Below, piece by piece: positions 51,334 through 60,784 of a stretch of DNA of 64,000 bases; position 1 is the first letter of the stretch, and every line of letters starts with the position of its first letter. The position numbers and the translations under genes were made by a program. The DNA lies in assembly GCA_029216955.1 (NCBI GenBank), contig JANAVB010033217.1, positions 1,313,059-1,377,058 of the forward strand, given 5' to 3'. The DNA is from Iris pallida (taxonomy: Eukaryota; Streptophyta; Magnoliopsida; Asparagales; Iridaceae). The notes under the pieces were generated by a model. That model was not told the origin of the DNA. It ran no database searches and was given only the letters and a program-made list of their open reading frames with translations.

Positions 51334-51609
51334 TCACAGTGTTTGTTTAGCTTTACTTTCTGAGAGACAACGCAGCAAGAGTCCATCATAAGAACGACGG
51401 TATAGCATATGTAAAGACGAATCATAATAAAATCGAAACGATCGTCTTTTGATTGATACAGCTTCTTTTGGATCTTCAGGCAAAATTCCATGGACTGCAT
51501 AATCAATGAATGGAGCTCTCCAATCTTTCTGTTGGGAACTTGACTCTGTAGTATAACTTTGTTCAATATACAAATTATTCTTAACACAGAACAAGTCTCG
51601 ATCCAACAA
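51334..51609 (-). pseudogene. Element C linker between second RNase H and integrase
   Basis: LLDRDLFCVKNNLYIE, DWRAPFIDYAVHGILPEDPKE and FRFYYDSSLHMLYRR are conserved with element B. It is flanked by two nonsense codons: TAA ending the RT frame at 51622 and TGA at 51334 before EAHDG. Both lie in the otherwise continuous pol frame. Confidence 0.8.
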
Positions 51610-51621
51610 AGTAATTGTATT

Positions 51622-53619
51622 TTATCTTCGGATTAGAACAGCCAGGTCTGCAGCTAAACTAGCAAGAGCATCAGCTTGCACATTCTGAGAGCGTGGTACA
51701 AATTCAATGAAGAATCCTTTGAATGAAAGGACCAACTCGACTACCACGTGATGATAAGGGATGAGATCAGGATTTCTGACTTCATAAGTCCCTCTAACTT
51801 GATTAACGATCAATTGAGAATCTCCATAAGCTTCTAAGAACTCAATATCCAGTTGTTTTGCTACTTGGAGACCGATCAATAGAGCATTATATTCTGCTAC
51901 ATTGTTGGAGCATGGCTCATTGAGAGAATAGGCACGGTATATGACCATTTTGTCAGGAGAAACCAAGACGATTCCTACCCCAGAGACAATATTGCCTTTA
52001 GGTCCTACTCGTGATGCCCCATCAAAATATAATTGCCATATGTCATTCTTCAAAGTCATATTACAATTCACGACTTCATCTGGAATGTCCTCATATAATT
52101 TTGATGTTTCAGGTATAGGATGAGCAGCTAAAAAATCGGCTAATGTTTGACCCTTTATTGATTTCTGAGGTACATAAACCATGTCATAAGGAGTAAGCAA
52201 CATCGCCCAGGTGGCCAACCTGGAGTTAAGAATGCTAGGTTTTCTCATCAATACCCGAATGGGATTTATTCTGGAGATGACATGAATAGTCTGCCCTGTC
52301 ACATAATGTCTTGTCTTTTGGACGGCAAAAACCAAAGTTAGACATTCTTTTTCTACAGGAGTATACCTGTGTTCAGCTCCGACCATCATTCTGCTCAGAT
52401 AATATATTGCTTGCTCATGACCCATATCACTTTTCTGTGCAAGAAGAGCGCCAAGTGCATAATCTAAGGCTCGAACATATAGCAAAAATGGCCTTCCTAC
52501 CACCGGGGGTACCAGAACAGGTGGGTTTGTAAGGTATTGCTTAATGTCATTGAAGGCTTTCTGACACGCTTCATCCCAAATAAAAGATATGCCTTTCTTT
52601 AATAGACGGAAGAAAGGTTGACATCTTCCAGAAAGATTAGATATAAATCTTCTGATATAAGCAATACGACCCTGAAAGCTACGGAGTTCTTTCAGATTAC
52701 GAGGAGGACGCATTTCAAGAATTGCCTTAACCTTATCAGGATCAACGTGGATACCCTGAGAAGTAATGACAAATCCTAAAAATTTGCCACTAGAAACCCC
52801 TAAGAAAGACTCAGTAGGATTCATTTTCAATTGATACTGGCGCATCAATTCAAATATTGTCCTCAAGTCCTGAATGTGATCATTCTTTGATCGACTTTTA
52901 ACAGCAATGTCATCTATATAGCATTCAACTATCTTCCGTAGATGTTCTTGAAAGATGTTGCTCATAGCCCGTTGATACGTGGCACCGACATTTTTAAGAC
53001 CAAACGGCATAACTGTATAGCAGTAGACCCCAAGGGGTATACAAAAAGCGGTGTACTTCTCATCTTCTGGATGCATCTTGATTTGATTGTATCCTGAGAA
53101 TCCGTCCATGAAAGACATGCGTTCAAAACCACATGTATTGTCTATCATGACATTAGTAATTGGAAGTAGAAATTTGTCCTTTGGACAAGCTGCGTTAAGA
53201 TCTCGATAATCTATACAAACTCGGACTTTTCCGTTCTTCTTCATGACATGAACAATATTGGCAACCCAATCCGGGTGTTGCTCTTCACGAACAAATCCAC
53301 ATGTGATCAACTTTTTGACTTCTGCTTCAATTGCATCCATCATATCTAGCCTAAAGTGCCGTTGATGTTGTTTTACAGGCTTGACATTGGGCAGAATATT
53401 GAGTTTATGAGTAGCAACTTTAGGATCTAACCCTGGCATATCCTCATAACTCCATGCAAAGATGTCAATATATTCTTTGATAAGTTTTATCAACTCTTCC
53501 TTTTCATCTTCAGCGAGATTTTTACTGATGAATATTGGTTTGGACGTAGTTCCATCCCCAACATCAATCTGGATGACCTCATCTTCTGTAGGTGGCTGTC
53601 GCTGTTCAAAACGGAGTTC
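51622..53619 (-). CDS. Element C pol: RT, RNase H, archaeal-type RNase H
   Basis: Minus strand. The frame begins right after the UAG at 53622-53620 with ELRFEQRQPPTEDE and FISKNLAEDE. The RT has RVCIDYRDLNAACPKDKF, GYNQIKMHPEDEK, YCYTVMPFGLKN and the catalytic YIDD (about 52915). The first RNase H (FLLYVRALDYALGALLAQ, EHRYTPVEKECLTLVFAV) is Ty3-like but lacks a clear catalytic set. The second RNase H (LYFDGASRVGP, GVGIVLVSPD, NNVAEYNALLIGL, YGDSQLIVNQV, NVQADALASLA) has the D, E, D, D pattern and marks the Tat clade. It stops at 51622 by nonsense. Whether it is made depends on readthrough of the UAG. Confidence 0.9.
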   Translation of the reverse strand, partial: ELRFEQRQPPTEDEVIQIDVGDGTTSKPIFISKNLAEDEKEELIKLIKEYIDIFAWSYEDMPGLDPKVATHKLNILPNVKPVKQHQRHFRLDMMDAIEAEVKKLITCGFVREEQHPDWVANIVHVMKKNGKVRVCIDYRDLNAACPKDKFLLPITNVMIDNTCGFERMSFMDGFSGYNQIKMHPEDEKYTAFCIPLGVYCYTVMPFGLKNVGATYQRAMSNIFQEHLRKIVECYIDDIAVKSRSKNDHIQDLRTIFELMRQYQLKMNPTESFLGVSSGKFLGFVITSQGIHVDPDKVKAILEMRPPRNLKELRSFQGRIAYIRRFISNLSGRCQPFFRLLKKGISFIWDEACQKAFNDIKQYLTNPPVLVPPVVGRPFLLYVRALDYALGALLAQKSDMGHEQAIYYLSRMMVGAEHRYTPVEKECLTLVFAVQKTRHYVTGQTIHVISRINPIRVLMRKPSILNSRLATWAMLLTPYDMVYVPQKSIKGQTLADFLAAHPIPETSKLYEDIPDEVVNCNMTLKNDIWQLYFDGASRVGPKGNIVSGVGIVLVSPDKMVIYRAYSLNEPCSNNVAEYNALLIGLQVAKQLDIEFLEAYGDSQLIVNQVRGTYEVRNPDLIPYHHVVVELVLSFKGFFIEFVPRSQNVQADALASLAADLAVLIRR

Positions 53620-53622
53620 CTA
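53620..53622 (-). promoter_or_regulatory. Conserved in-frame UAG between gag-protease and pol
   Basis: MDTQ-UAG-GAACT in both element C and element B (42971-42973), with the frame open on both sides. Element A has TGG at the aligned codon. Possible readthrough site. Confidence 0.5.
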
Positions 53623-56600
53623 CTGAGTATCCATCTGTTGTGCCCAAGGATCATTCTCAAATGGCTCTGATTCACCATCAATTTGAACCATGTAAGCTGA
53701 AAATATTTGCTCAGATTTATCATCTGAGGAACGAGACATATCCGTTAATTGGACTTCTTCTGAATCCGATAATTGCGAAGAGCTAGAAGAGAATTCTTCT
53801 TGTATATCATCATAAAACGTGTGGGACGGATCATATCCCAACCCATGACGAGTCTTTTGGTAAAACGGATCACCACATAATGGTAGTCGTCTACCCTTGC
53901 CTTGACTGAGACCTTGCATAGTCTTCAAATCATAGCCCATGTTCTGGATAATCTTGATAGATTGTTGACTATACTTGTCAATTCGGATTCTTCCCTTGTC
54001 TTTATCCTTTAGCTCATCTGCCTGAGCAACAGGGATATTTCTAGCCAGGCCAAACACAATTTGGCGCTTGTTTTTCTTATCAGACGGAACCACGAAATAC
54101 GATTCTTCGTGACGTCTAAAAGTTACGCAAGCTTGTGATGAAGCGGCCACAGGTAGAAGATAAGGAGAAGATGTTAGGAACCTTTGAGCATAAGGTCCAA
54201 CATCTATATGAGGAGGGAAAGAATTTTCCTTATGATCGAGGTATAAAGTTTCTTCTGGCTCAATGTCGTCTTTATATCGATGACTTTGATTATCAGAAGA
54301 TAAAGTCATTCTTTCGATAAACTTGACAGCCATATACTCGAAAAAAAAATCTTCATTGATATCAAATAGTATAGAATGATCAATATTTATATCATTTACA
54401 ATTTGACTGCTACGCTTCGGATTAATCATCAGTAGACCATTATCTGTCTTCTGTATAGTTTTGCCAAGATTGACAATTAATGGTGGTTCTGGATCATTCG
54501 TACAAGAAGTACGCCCTTTGACCTTGATCATAAAAGGTTGAACTTGGCTCTTAGCAGGAATATTTGTTGATTCCTCGGATGAAGTTTGAGTTCTTCCTTT
54601 AACCTTGATTATCAGAGGTTGATCATTGACAGATTGGGATTGGATTCGTCCCTTGACTATGATCTTCAAAGGTTGCTCCTCTGGCGGATCTTCATTAATA
54701 GACTGATCCTCAGTGGGTGATTGATCTTCAGCCATGTCTGATATATCTTTCACATGCTCTTGTTTGTAAAGCCTTGAATCAGAAAAATAGGCTTCGACAC
54801 CCTTGAAGGGATTGATATCAGCGAACTCAGTCTTCATGACTCCTTGGGAATCCACATACTTGAAGCATTGGTGGAGAGTTGAAGGTACAATATTGTGCTC
54901 ATGAATCCATGGTCTTCCCAAAAGGATATTATAGGAGACGTCTGAGTTGATAACATAGAAAGTTACCATGGTTCGAAGATCACCAATCTGAATCTGCAGA
55001 CGAATCTTCTCCAATGGCTTGCTCTTGCCAGAGTTGAAACCGACTATCGTAGTACTAGTGTAAGTCAAATCACTAGTAGGAATCCTCAGGGGTCTTAGCA
55101 TACTTTGAAGAATTATGCTAATTGAGGACCCGGGGTCAATATAAATCCTGTCAATTTCAGTAGATCCAATATACCCAGTGTAGCACAAAGGCCTATCATG
55201 CTTGTTATGCTTCAACAGCATATCTTCTTGTGTAAAGGTGATGTTGGGAATTGCTTCTATCACACTATGACATTGTGGACATGACACTGGTATATTATCA
55301 GGAGTCTTGAGTTGAGCCAAGCATGAATCTGTTTGAAGTAAAGCTTCACTCAAAGTCTCTCTGCTTTCTCTGGAAAGGCGAAGCAACTCAAATATAGATA
55401 GTCTAGCCGGAGTATTGGCCAACTGAGCCAGAATATCAAACTTGTAAGGCTTCATCACCACCCCCTGACTAGAAGCAGACTTCAATGGGACGTCGAAGCG
55501 TACTGCTTTCTGTTTTCCCTTTTCAACCACAGAAGGTTTAGCAGGAACAGAAGAGGATTGAGTTGGTAGTGTCTCCACTACGTCTTCAGCTTCTTTGGAG
55601 GATCCCTCATGGTCTTTATGGTACTCTTTTCCAGATCTTGTACCAGCAAAAGATTCTTCTTCAGACTCAGGAGAAGGAAGTACCATATTACAGGATTTTG
55701 TCTTCCCTTTCTTAGCCTTCTTCTTGTGTGGATTGTTACGAGGAGCTTCAGAACCCAATCCCACATTAGAATTTTGATTTTGAATCTGTAAAGGAAGTCG
55801 TATTCCTTTATCATAATTCAAACCTTCTGCCTTTTGAAAGTCATAACCCATCTTCTTCATGAGATGAACAGATTGCTGACTATACAAGTGAGTGGGCAGC
55901 GGACTTTTGACAGGTGTTTCAATAGAGGAAGAGGAAGAGGCAAGACCTTCTGTAACCTCAGGAGAATGAAGAATAGATGTCACTGTAGTTACGGGAGGAG
56001 AAAGATTCGGGATACGAGAAAGAATCCCTGTCGGAGCTTTTTTATAAGCAGCAAAGACTTGTTGTGCCCGATATAAAGGAACACTATTCATGGCTAACCA
56101 CTGCTGATGAGTAAGCTTGAGCTTAGTAGGAGGAGCTAGACTTGGAGGACAGATGTTCAGTCCTTTCAATCTATCTTCTAAAGGAAGGCCATCCCATAGA
56201 TGATCCAAGTCATCAGGATCTGGAATAACATGGGAAATCATGTTGCAGGTTCTGACTTTCTTGCCCTTCTTAGATTTTGAAGTTTTATCTTCACTTTCCA
56301 ACTCAGGCACTAAGTCAGGATGTACCCACATGATTTCACCATTCTTTAGTGTGAGCGGCAGCAATCCTGTATTTTCTTCTCTGGCAGACGGGATATTCAC
56401 GATCTTTATCGTCGTCTTCGGAATTGGGATAATTCCATCTGGGACTTGCTGTGGAGGAAAATCTCCAAACTGAAGAGAAACCATATTGGTCGTAACCGTA
56501 TGGTCATCATTGGTTAAAGCAATAGCACCGCCATTTATCAGCTCCTGGATTTTCTTCTTCAGGATATAGCAAGCACTGGTAGGATGATTAATGTATCTAT

Positions 56601-58473
56601 GATAGATACAATATTTGGGATTATCAGTTAGATTCACCTCATTAGGCCTCTTTGGCTCTGGAATCTGAAGTTTGCCACTCTTTACCAGACACTGAAATAT
56701 CCCTGGGATATCACTCTCATCAAAAGAGTATTCTTCCTTTGGCCTAGAAGATTCTTGACTATTCGGCATCGTTTTATTCTTGGAAAGATTAACCATGAGG
56801 GTATCTTTCCCCTTCATATTACGATTGCCAGGATTACTTTTCTTTCCTCTATCATCTGAGGCAAAAATTATCCCATATTCACGAGCCAACCTACCATTGG
56901 TCTCGACAGAAACCGCTGCTATGATGAACGAAGCCCAATCTGAGAATTGGAAACCCGTGAAAACAGCGATGGATGGTCGTAGATTCATCTTGCATGTATC
57001 AATCAACGCTGAATCTGGCATACCAGGAGGCATCTTTAAAGTAGCCTGTCGGAAACGTTCGATGAACGTCCGAGTATCTTCTTTCTCCTTTTGTTTGATT
57101 TCTATCAAGGAGGACATGTTCATGTCCATACCTCCTTCATAGAAGCGGGAGAGAAACATTGCCTTAAATTCGTCAAAAGACGAAATACAATTATCGGGTA
57201 AACTTCGATACCAATCATAAGCCGAACCCGTCAGGCACCCGATGAATACTCGAGTAAGAAGAGCGTCATCTTTCTGCAAGTGTACAGTCATAATATTAAA
57301 ATAATTGATATATTGACTGGAAGATGCTTTTCCATCGAACAAAACCATAGATTGTCGCTTGAATTTCGGTGGAAAGGGTACATCATTCCAATGAGGAGGA
57401 TAAGGTTGCTTGATCCCTAACCTCTGGAGCTGATCTTTGTGCCTCAGAACTTCAAACTGTGCTTTGAGCTCACGCACTGCTTGAATGGCTTCACTGGTTT
57501 GAGGAAGCACATTTGATTGAATGGTTGTTGGATATACCGTAACCCCGACTGGAGGTGGTACATCTTCAGGAATGATGGGATCTAGAGATGCAGAATTCTG
57601 ATTAACAGCCGGCTCTTGAGTATTCAAAGGTATTTCAGTCCCTTGACTATCTTGAGTTTGTGCTGCTACTGGTACTGGTGTTATTACCGTCGGCTGAGAA
57701 GTTTGCTGATTCAAAATTATCTGATGCATACTTTGCACCATGTTAAGCATATCTTTCAGTGATTGCTCAACGACAGTGAGACGTTGTTCTGTATTAGCAG
57801 ATGACGTCTCTGGTTCATCTCCAACAGCGTAGGATTCAACCTCTCTTGAAGATACGAAAGGATTTGTATAGAAGTATGAATCCACACTATCGGTATCAGA
57901 CTCAAAAGATTGAGTACCCCCAGCTTCTGAATCAGAAGTCTGCAATTGCCTTTGTCTTCTCGATCGAGTATTCTGATATACTCCTTCAAAGAAATCAAGA
58001 AGTCCGTTGAACTGTTGTTGACCTGGAGTTTGGGACATGTTCCGTCTCGGACGTCGTCCTTTGTTAGTATGAGATGCCATGTTGACTGATGCATATGACA
58101 ACTCATCTTCTTGGTCTTCAGCTTGATGTTGAAGCGAATTAAAACTCAATCGATCAAAAACTGACCATTTTGAAGCTGAACAACAACAATTGATCACAAC
58201 CTGGTGATATTCACAATGATGTTTTTCTTGGGGGAGTGTCACCGGAGATTGTGAATTCTTACGCTTTTGCATTAGCAATTCACGTAAGTCAGAAGGAGTA
58301 GAGGAAGTATTCTTCTTTATCACGTTAGGGGTAGAAAAACGTTTAGTACCCTGTATGTAAAGAAGATTACTAGCAGCATTCGCAGAACCAATTTGTACAT
58401 TTCTACGCGTTTGGAGTTGTGTGCGTAAATCTTGAGATTTTTGAGCACGAAGGACTCCATCTTTATGGCGCAT
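53620..58473 (-). CDS. Element C gag-protease ORF (1617 aa)
   Basis: Minus strand, ATG at 58471-58473 (ATGCGCCAT), intact. A Cys/His motif HHCEYHQVVINCCC is at about residues 85-98, then SVFDRLS. The gag core is at about 370-540 (VLFDGKASSSQYINYF, LLTRVFIGCLTGSAYDWYRS, FIERFRQATLKMP). A zinc-type CIYHRYINHPTSAC lies at about 623. The first G-patch-like motif (MKKMGYDFQKAEGLNY) is near 875, the aspartic protease IDPGSSISII near 1116, PLIIKVKGRTQ-type repeats at 1255-1335, and the second G-patch-like motif (NMGYDLKTMQGLSQGKGRR...HGLGY) near 1511. It ends MDTQ at a UAG shared with element B. It is unusually long because of the extra segments. Confidence 0.9.
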   Translation of the reverse strand: MRHKDGVLRAQKSQDLRTQLQTRRNVQIGSANAASNLLYIQGTKRFSTPNVIKKNTSSTPSDLRELLMQKRKNSQSPVTLPQEKHHCEYHQVVINCCCSASKWSVFDRLSFNSLQHQAEDQEDELSYASVNMASHTNKGRRPRRNMSQTPGQQQFNGLLDFFEGVYQNTRSRRQRQLQTSDSEAGGTQSFESDTDSVDSYFYTNPFVSSREVESYAVGDEPETSSANTEQRLTVVEQSLKDMLNMVQSMHQIILNQQTSQPTVITPVPVAAQTQDSQGTEIPLNTQEPAVNQNSASLDPIIPEDVPPPVGVTVYPTTIQSNVLPQTSEAIQAVRELKAQFEVLRHKDQLQRLGIKQPYPPHWNDVPFPPKFKRQSMVLFDGKASSSQYINYFNIMTVHLQKDDALLTRVFIGCLTGSAYDWYRSLPDNCISSFDEFKAMFLSRFYEGGMDMNMSSLIEIKQKEKEDTRTFIERFRQATLKMPPGMPDSALIDTCKMNLRPSIAVFTGFQFSDWASFIIAAVSVETNGRLAREYGIIFASDDRGKKSNPGNRNMKGKDTLMVNLSKNKTMPNSQESSRPKEEYSFDESDIPGIFQCLVKSGKLQIPEPKRPNEVNLTDNPKYCIYHRYINHPTSACYILKKKIQELINGGAIALTNDDHTVTTNMVSLQFGDFPPQQVPDGIIPIPKTTIKIVNIPSAREENTGLLPLTLKNGEIMWVHPDLVPELESEDKTSKSKKGKKVRTCNMISHVIPDPDDLDHLWDGLPLEDRLKGLNICPPSLAPPTKLKLTHQQWLAMNSVPLYRAQQVFAAYKKAPTGILSRIPNLSPPVTTVTSILHSPEVTEGLASSSSSIETPVKSPLPTHLYSQQSVHLMKKMGYDFQKAEGLNYDKGIRLPLQIQNQNSNVGLGSEAPRNNPHKKKAKKGKTKSCNMVLPSPESEEESFAGTRSGKEYHKDHEGSSKEAEDVVETLPTQSSSVPAKPSVVEKGKQKAVRFDVPLKSASSQGVVMKPYKFDILAQLANTPARLSIFELLRLSRESRETLSEALLQTDSCLAQLKTPDNIPVSCPQCHSVIEAIPNITFTQEDMLLKHNKHDRPLCYTGYIGSTEIDRIYIDPGSSISIILQSMLRPLRIPTSDLTYTSTTIVGFNSGKSKPLEKIRLQIQIGDLRTMVTFYVINSDVSYNILLGRPWIHEHNIVPSTLHQCFKYVDSQGVMKTEFADINPFKGVEAYFSDSRLYKQEHVKDISDMAEDQSPTEDQSINEDPPEEQPLKIIVKGRIQSQSVNDQPLIIKVKGRTQTSSEESTNIPAKSQVQPFMIKVKGRTSCTNDPEPPLIVNLGKTIQKTDNGLLMINPKRSSQIVNDINIDHSILFDINEDFFFEYMAVKFIERMTLSSDNQSHRYKDDIEPEETLYLDHKENSFPPHIDVGPYAQRFLTSSPYLLPVAASSQACVTFRRHEESYFVVPSDKKNKRQIVFGLARNIPVAQADELKDKDKGRIRIDKYSQQSIKIIQNMGYDLKTMQGLSQGKGRRLPLCGDPFYQKTRHGLGYDPSHTFYDDIQEEFSSSSSQLSDSEEVQLTDMSRSSDDKSEQIFSAYMVQIDGESEPFENDPWAQQMDTQ

Positions 58474-58476
58474 AAT

Positions 58477-59244
58477 TTACAAGTTTGGTACTTTGCGTAA
58501 AGCAGTATAAGAAGGTTGTTGGTGTAGGACAAAAGTTTTACCAATAATATTTTTACGCTGTATGCGTTTAGGTACATTCACATTAGATGTGCAAACATCG
58601 TTGTGAATTTTATCTACACTGTTACAGACAGGAGACTTACCTTTACGCGTAAAACGTAAAAATTGATTATCTACCACGTCACAGACGGGAGATTTTGTTT
58701 TACGCGAGGAGCATAATTTGTGGGTGTCTACCACGTCACAGACGGGAGACTTATTTTTACACTCAGAAGCATTAGAATCTACCACATTACAAATGGGAGA
58801 CTCATTCTTATGCCTTGAGCGTAAAACTTGGTTTTTACCAAGTGGGCGTAAAACCTGGTTCTTATGCAGTGGGCGTGGAACCTGATCATCTACACCGTCA
58901 CAGACGGGAGACAAATTGTCACACTTAGAGAGCGACGTCGAAGTAAGGACTGCCTCGTTATGAACGGGAGCCCCTACGACAGGAGAGGGAAGAATTCCCT
59001 TGCTATCAGAAGCAACAGAGAGATCAGCAACTACTTTGGATTTAGGGATCCAAACTTTTCGTGTTTTGCGAGACTTTTGAACATTGGAGCAGCGAGAACC
59101 ACCCCCAGTTCGGAACATTTCTTCGTAGGCAGTCTGGTCGAAGTGTACAACCAGAGTCTTCTTGGTCGAACCGACCGAAACATCATCATATTGCGCAATT
59201 GCCTCCTCGTCAGAGGAGAAGGTCGTCCCCAGCAAAGTTGCCAT
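58477..59244 (-). CDS. Element C ORF1 (unknown function, 255 aa)
   Basis: Minus strand, ATG at 59242-59244, first codons M-A-T-L-L-G-T-T encoded by the PBS. FSSDEEAIAQY and FDQTAYEEMF follow, conserved in B. The centre contains five imperfect repeats of the SPVCDVVD type, spaced by R/K-rich linkers encoded by CGTAAA words. The C-terminal part is basic (KRIQRKNIIGKTF), ending RKVPNL. The stop is 4 bp before the gag ATG. An ORF upstream of gag is known in Ogre elements, with no established function. An upstream in-frame start would lie inside the LTR. Confidence 0.75.
   Translation of the reverse strand: MATLLGTTFSSDEEAIAQYDDVSVGSTKKTLVVHFDQTAYEEMFRTGGGSRCSNVQKSRKTRKVWIPKSKVVADLSVASDSKGILPSPVVGAPVHNEAVLTSTSLSKCDNLSPVCDGVDDQVPRPLHKNQVLRPLGKNQVLRSRHKNESPICNVVDSNASECKNKSPVCDVVDTHKLCSSRKTKSPVCDVVDNQFLRFTRKGKSPVCNSVDKIHNDVCTSNVNVPKRIQRKNIIGKTFVLHQQPSYTALRKVPNL
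59225..59243 (-). other. Element C primer-binding site, overlapping ORF1 start
   Basis: TGGCAACTTTGCTGGGGAC on the minus strand, four A residues after the LTR end. It overlaps the ATG of ORF1. Confidence 0.7.
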
Positions 59245-59247
59245 TTT

Positions 59248-60376
59248 TGTTTCACTTAACAAAATGCCTTGGAGAAATTGGCTTTTGAAAATAAAACGAG
59301 AAAAAGTACAAGAAGTACAAATTTGATTCTGGAAAAGTATTGCTATGGAAGTCTGATTCGTAAATGATCACTTTGTTCCTTGGACCATATGATGATGATG
59401 AAGATCACTGCTTGAAGTAGAACAACTGGAAGAACTAAGTCACCAGAAAGGTATCGACGCACTTGGGCACTGATGGCGAGGCCGAATGCTTTCCTGCTTT
59501 GCTTCACTCTATTCTGAAAGAAAGGTTGAAGAAGAATGTTCTGGAGAATCAAAATCTCTAAGTTCTGATCTCTGTATTCTCTCCTGTCTCTGTCTGTCCC
59601 CGTATTATGAGAAAAATAAGTCTATTTATAGACTTGGCTCTTGTGCGTAAAAACTTAGCAAAAGTTCCATCTTTACGCTAACAACTGCCATCCACGATCG
59701 AAGCCAACCTCTGCATATGTTGGCATGTGTCCCATCATTTCAGTAAGAATAGGATGCATGTACACACGTTCTTCGAGAAAAATGGTATGAAAGCCACGTA
59801 GGCAGACCACGTTCCAAGCTGGTGGAGGAGAATAGGGCGTACAAATAGCCTTAATGTACTCTGAGCGTAAAGCAGTAGATTAGGCGTAAAATAGCCTTGA
59901 CATAGACTTCCTGCGTAAAGTGGTTGTTAAATAACCTTGAGCGTAAAGTAGCTCAAATAGACTTTACGCACACGTCAGCTGTTGAGCGTAAAAGCTTGTA
60001 TAGTCTTCGTGCATAAAAGAAGCCGTAGTATGGGCGTAAAGTAGCTCAATCCACACACTAAACGACAGCATTGGTCTCTGTGTAAAAACAAATCCCTTTG
60101 TGATATATGCCATCATTAATATCTCCATGTCAGAGTTTGCATTAAATGCGAGATTTGACAGCTTTGTCCAGCGTAAAAGTGGCTGATTGGTCCTTGGCGT
60201 AAAACCATGGGTGTAGACCCGAGCGTAAAATGATCAGCCTGCTTAGGCGTAAAGCGATTAGCCTTGTCTTGGGCGTAAAGAGATTAACCGCTCTGCTTGG
60301 CATAAAACAGATCACTTATGAATGAAATGATTCATCTCTTTGACTCTTTCTCTGAAGCACTTTTTACGCTCCTATA
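59248..60376 (-). repeat. Element C 5' LTR
   Basis: 1129 bp, minus strand TATAGGAGCGTAAAAA...GTGAAACA. The first base pair is mutated from TG to TA relative to the other LTR. GCGTAAA words as in the 3' LTR; TATA box at 59623-59630. Confidence 0.92.
59623..59630 (-). promoter_or_regulatory. TATA box in element C 5' LTR
   Basis: TATAAATA within AAGTCTATTTATAGACTT, about 380 bp upstream of ORF1; the likely promoter of the element. Confidence 0.65.
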
Positions 60377-60698
60377 ATCTTCGGCTTCAAGAATTAGAGG
60401 CGCTCGATAAGAAAAGGCTACTAGCTCAACAACATATCAAATTATATCAGGCCCGTATCTCAAAAGCTTTCAATCGCAAAGTCAAAGCGCGAACATTTCA
60501 GAAAGGCGAGTTAGTTCTTAATGTCAGATGTCCTATGACTATGACTCACATGAGCAAAGGCAATTTGAGGCAAAATAGGAAGGTCCTTATGTGGTGAACA
60601 AGGTTTTCTCAAATGGAGCCTACCAATTAACAAAGATTGATGGCAGAATTGCTATGATGCCTATCAATAGAAAATTTCTTAAGAAATATTATGTATAA
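60377..60698 (+). pseudogene. Element B integrase C-terminus, after element C
   Basis: Begins with the second copy of the 5-bp target duplication ATCTT and continues RLQELEALDKKRLLAQQHIK, ARISKAFNRKVKARTFQKGELV. After a frameshift near 60560 it ends MMPINRKFLKKYYV with TAA at 60696-60698. It matches the C-terminus of element C's integrase residue for residue over long stretches. Confidence 0.88.
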
Positions 60699-60731
60699 AA
60701 GCAAAATGTTTTCATTCAGAGAAATGATGTA

Positions 60732-60750
60732 AATAAAACTTATTTTTATT
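60732..60750. terminator. Overlapping convergent poly(A) signals in element B
   Basis: AATAAA on the plus strand at 60732-60737 (after the integrase stop) and AATAAA on the minus strand at 60750-60745 (after the antisense small ORF). The two sit within 19 bp. Element C has the same arrangement at 49979-49996. Confidence 0.55.
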
Positions 60751-60784
60751 CACATTATTTAAAAGCGGAAAGAAGTACATAATA

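Larger units (their letters stand above)
45932..60376 (-). mobile_element. Element C: complete Tat-type (Ogre-like) retrotransposon nested in element B
   Basis: 14.4 kb on the minus strand with two LTRs (60376-59248 and 47061-45932), a 5-bp target duplication, PBS, ORF1, a 1617-codon gag-protease ORF, UAG, RT, two RNase H domains, integrase, an antisense cassette (47389-49954) and a PPT. LTRs differ at roughly 2% of positions, nearly all transitions. Pol has two further stops (51622, 51334) and a 238-bp duplication, so it is not autonomous now, but it is the youngest insertion here. Confidence 0.92.
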
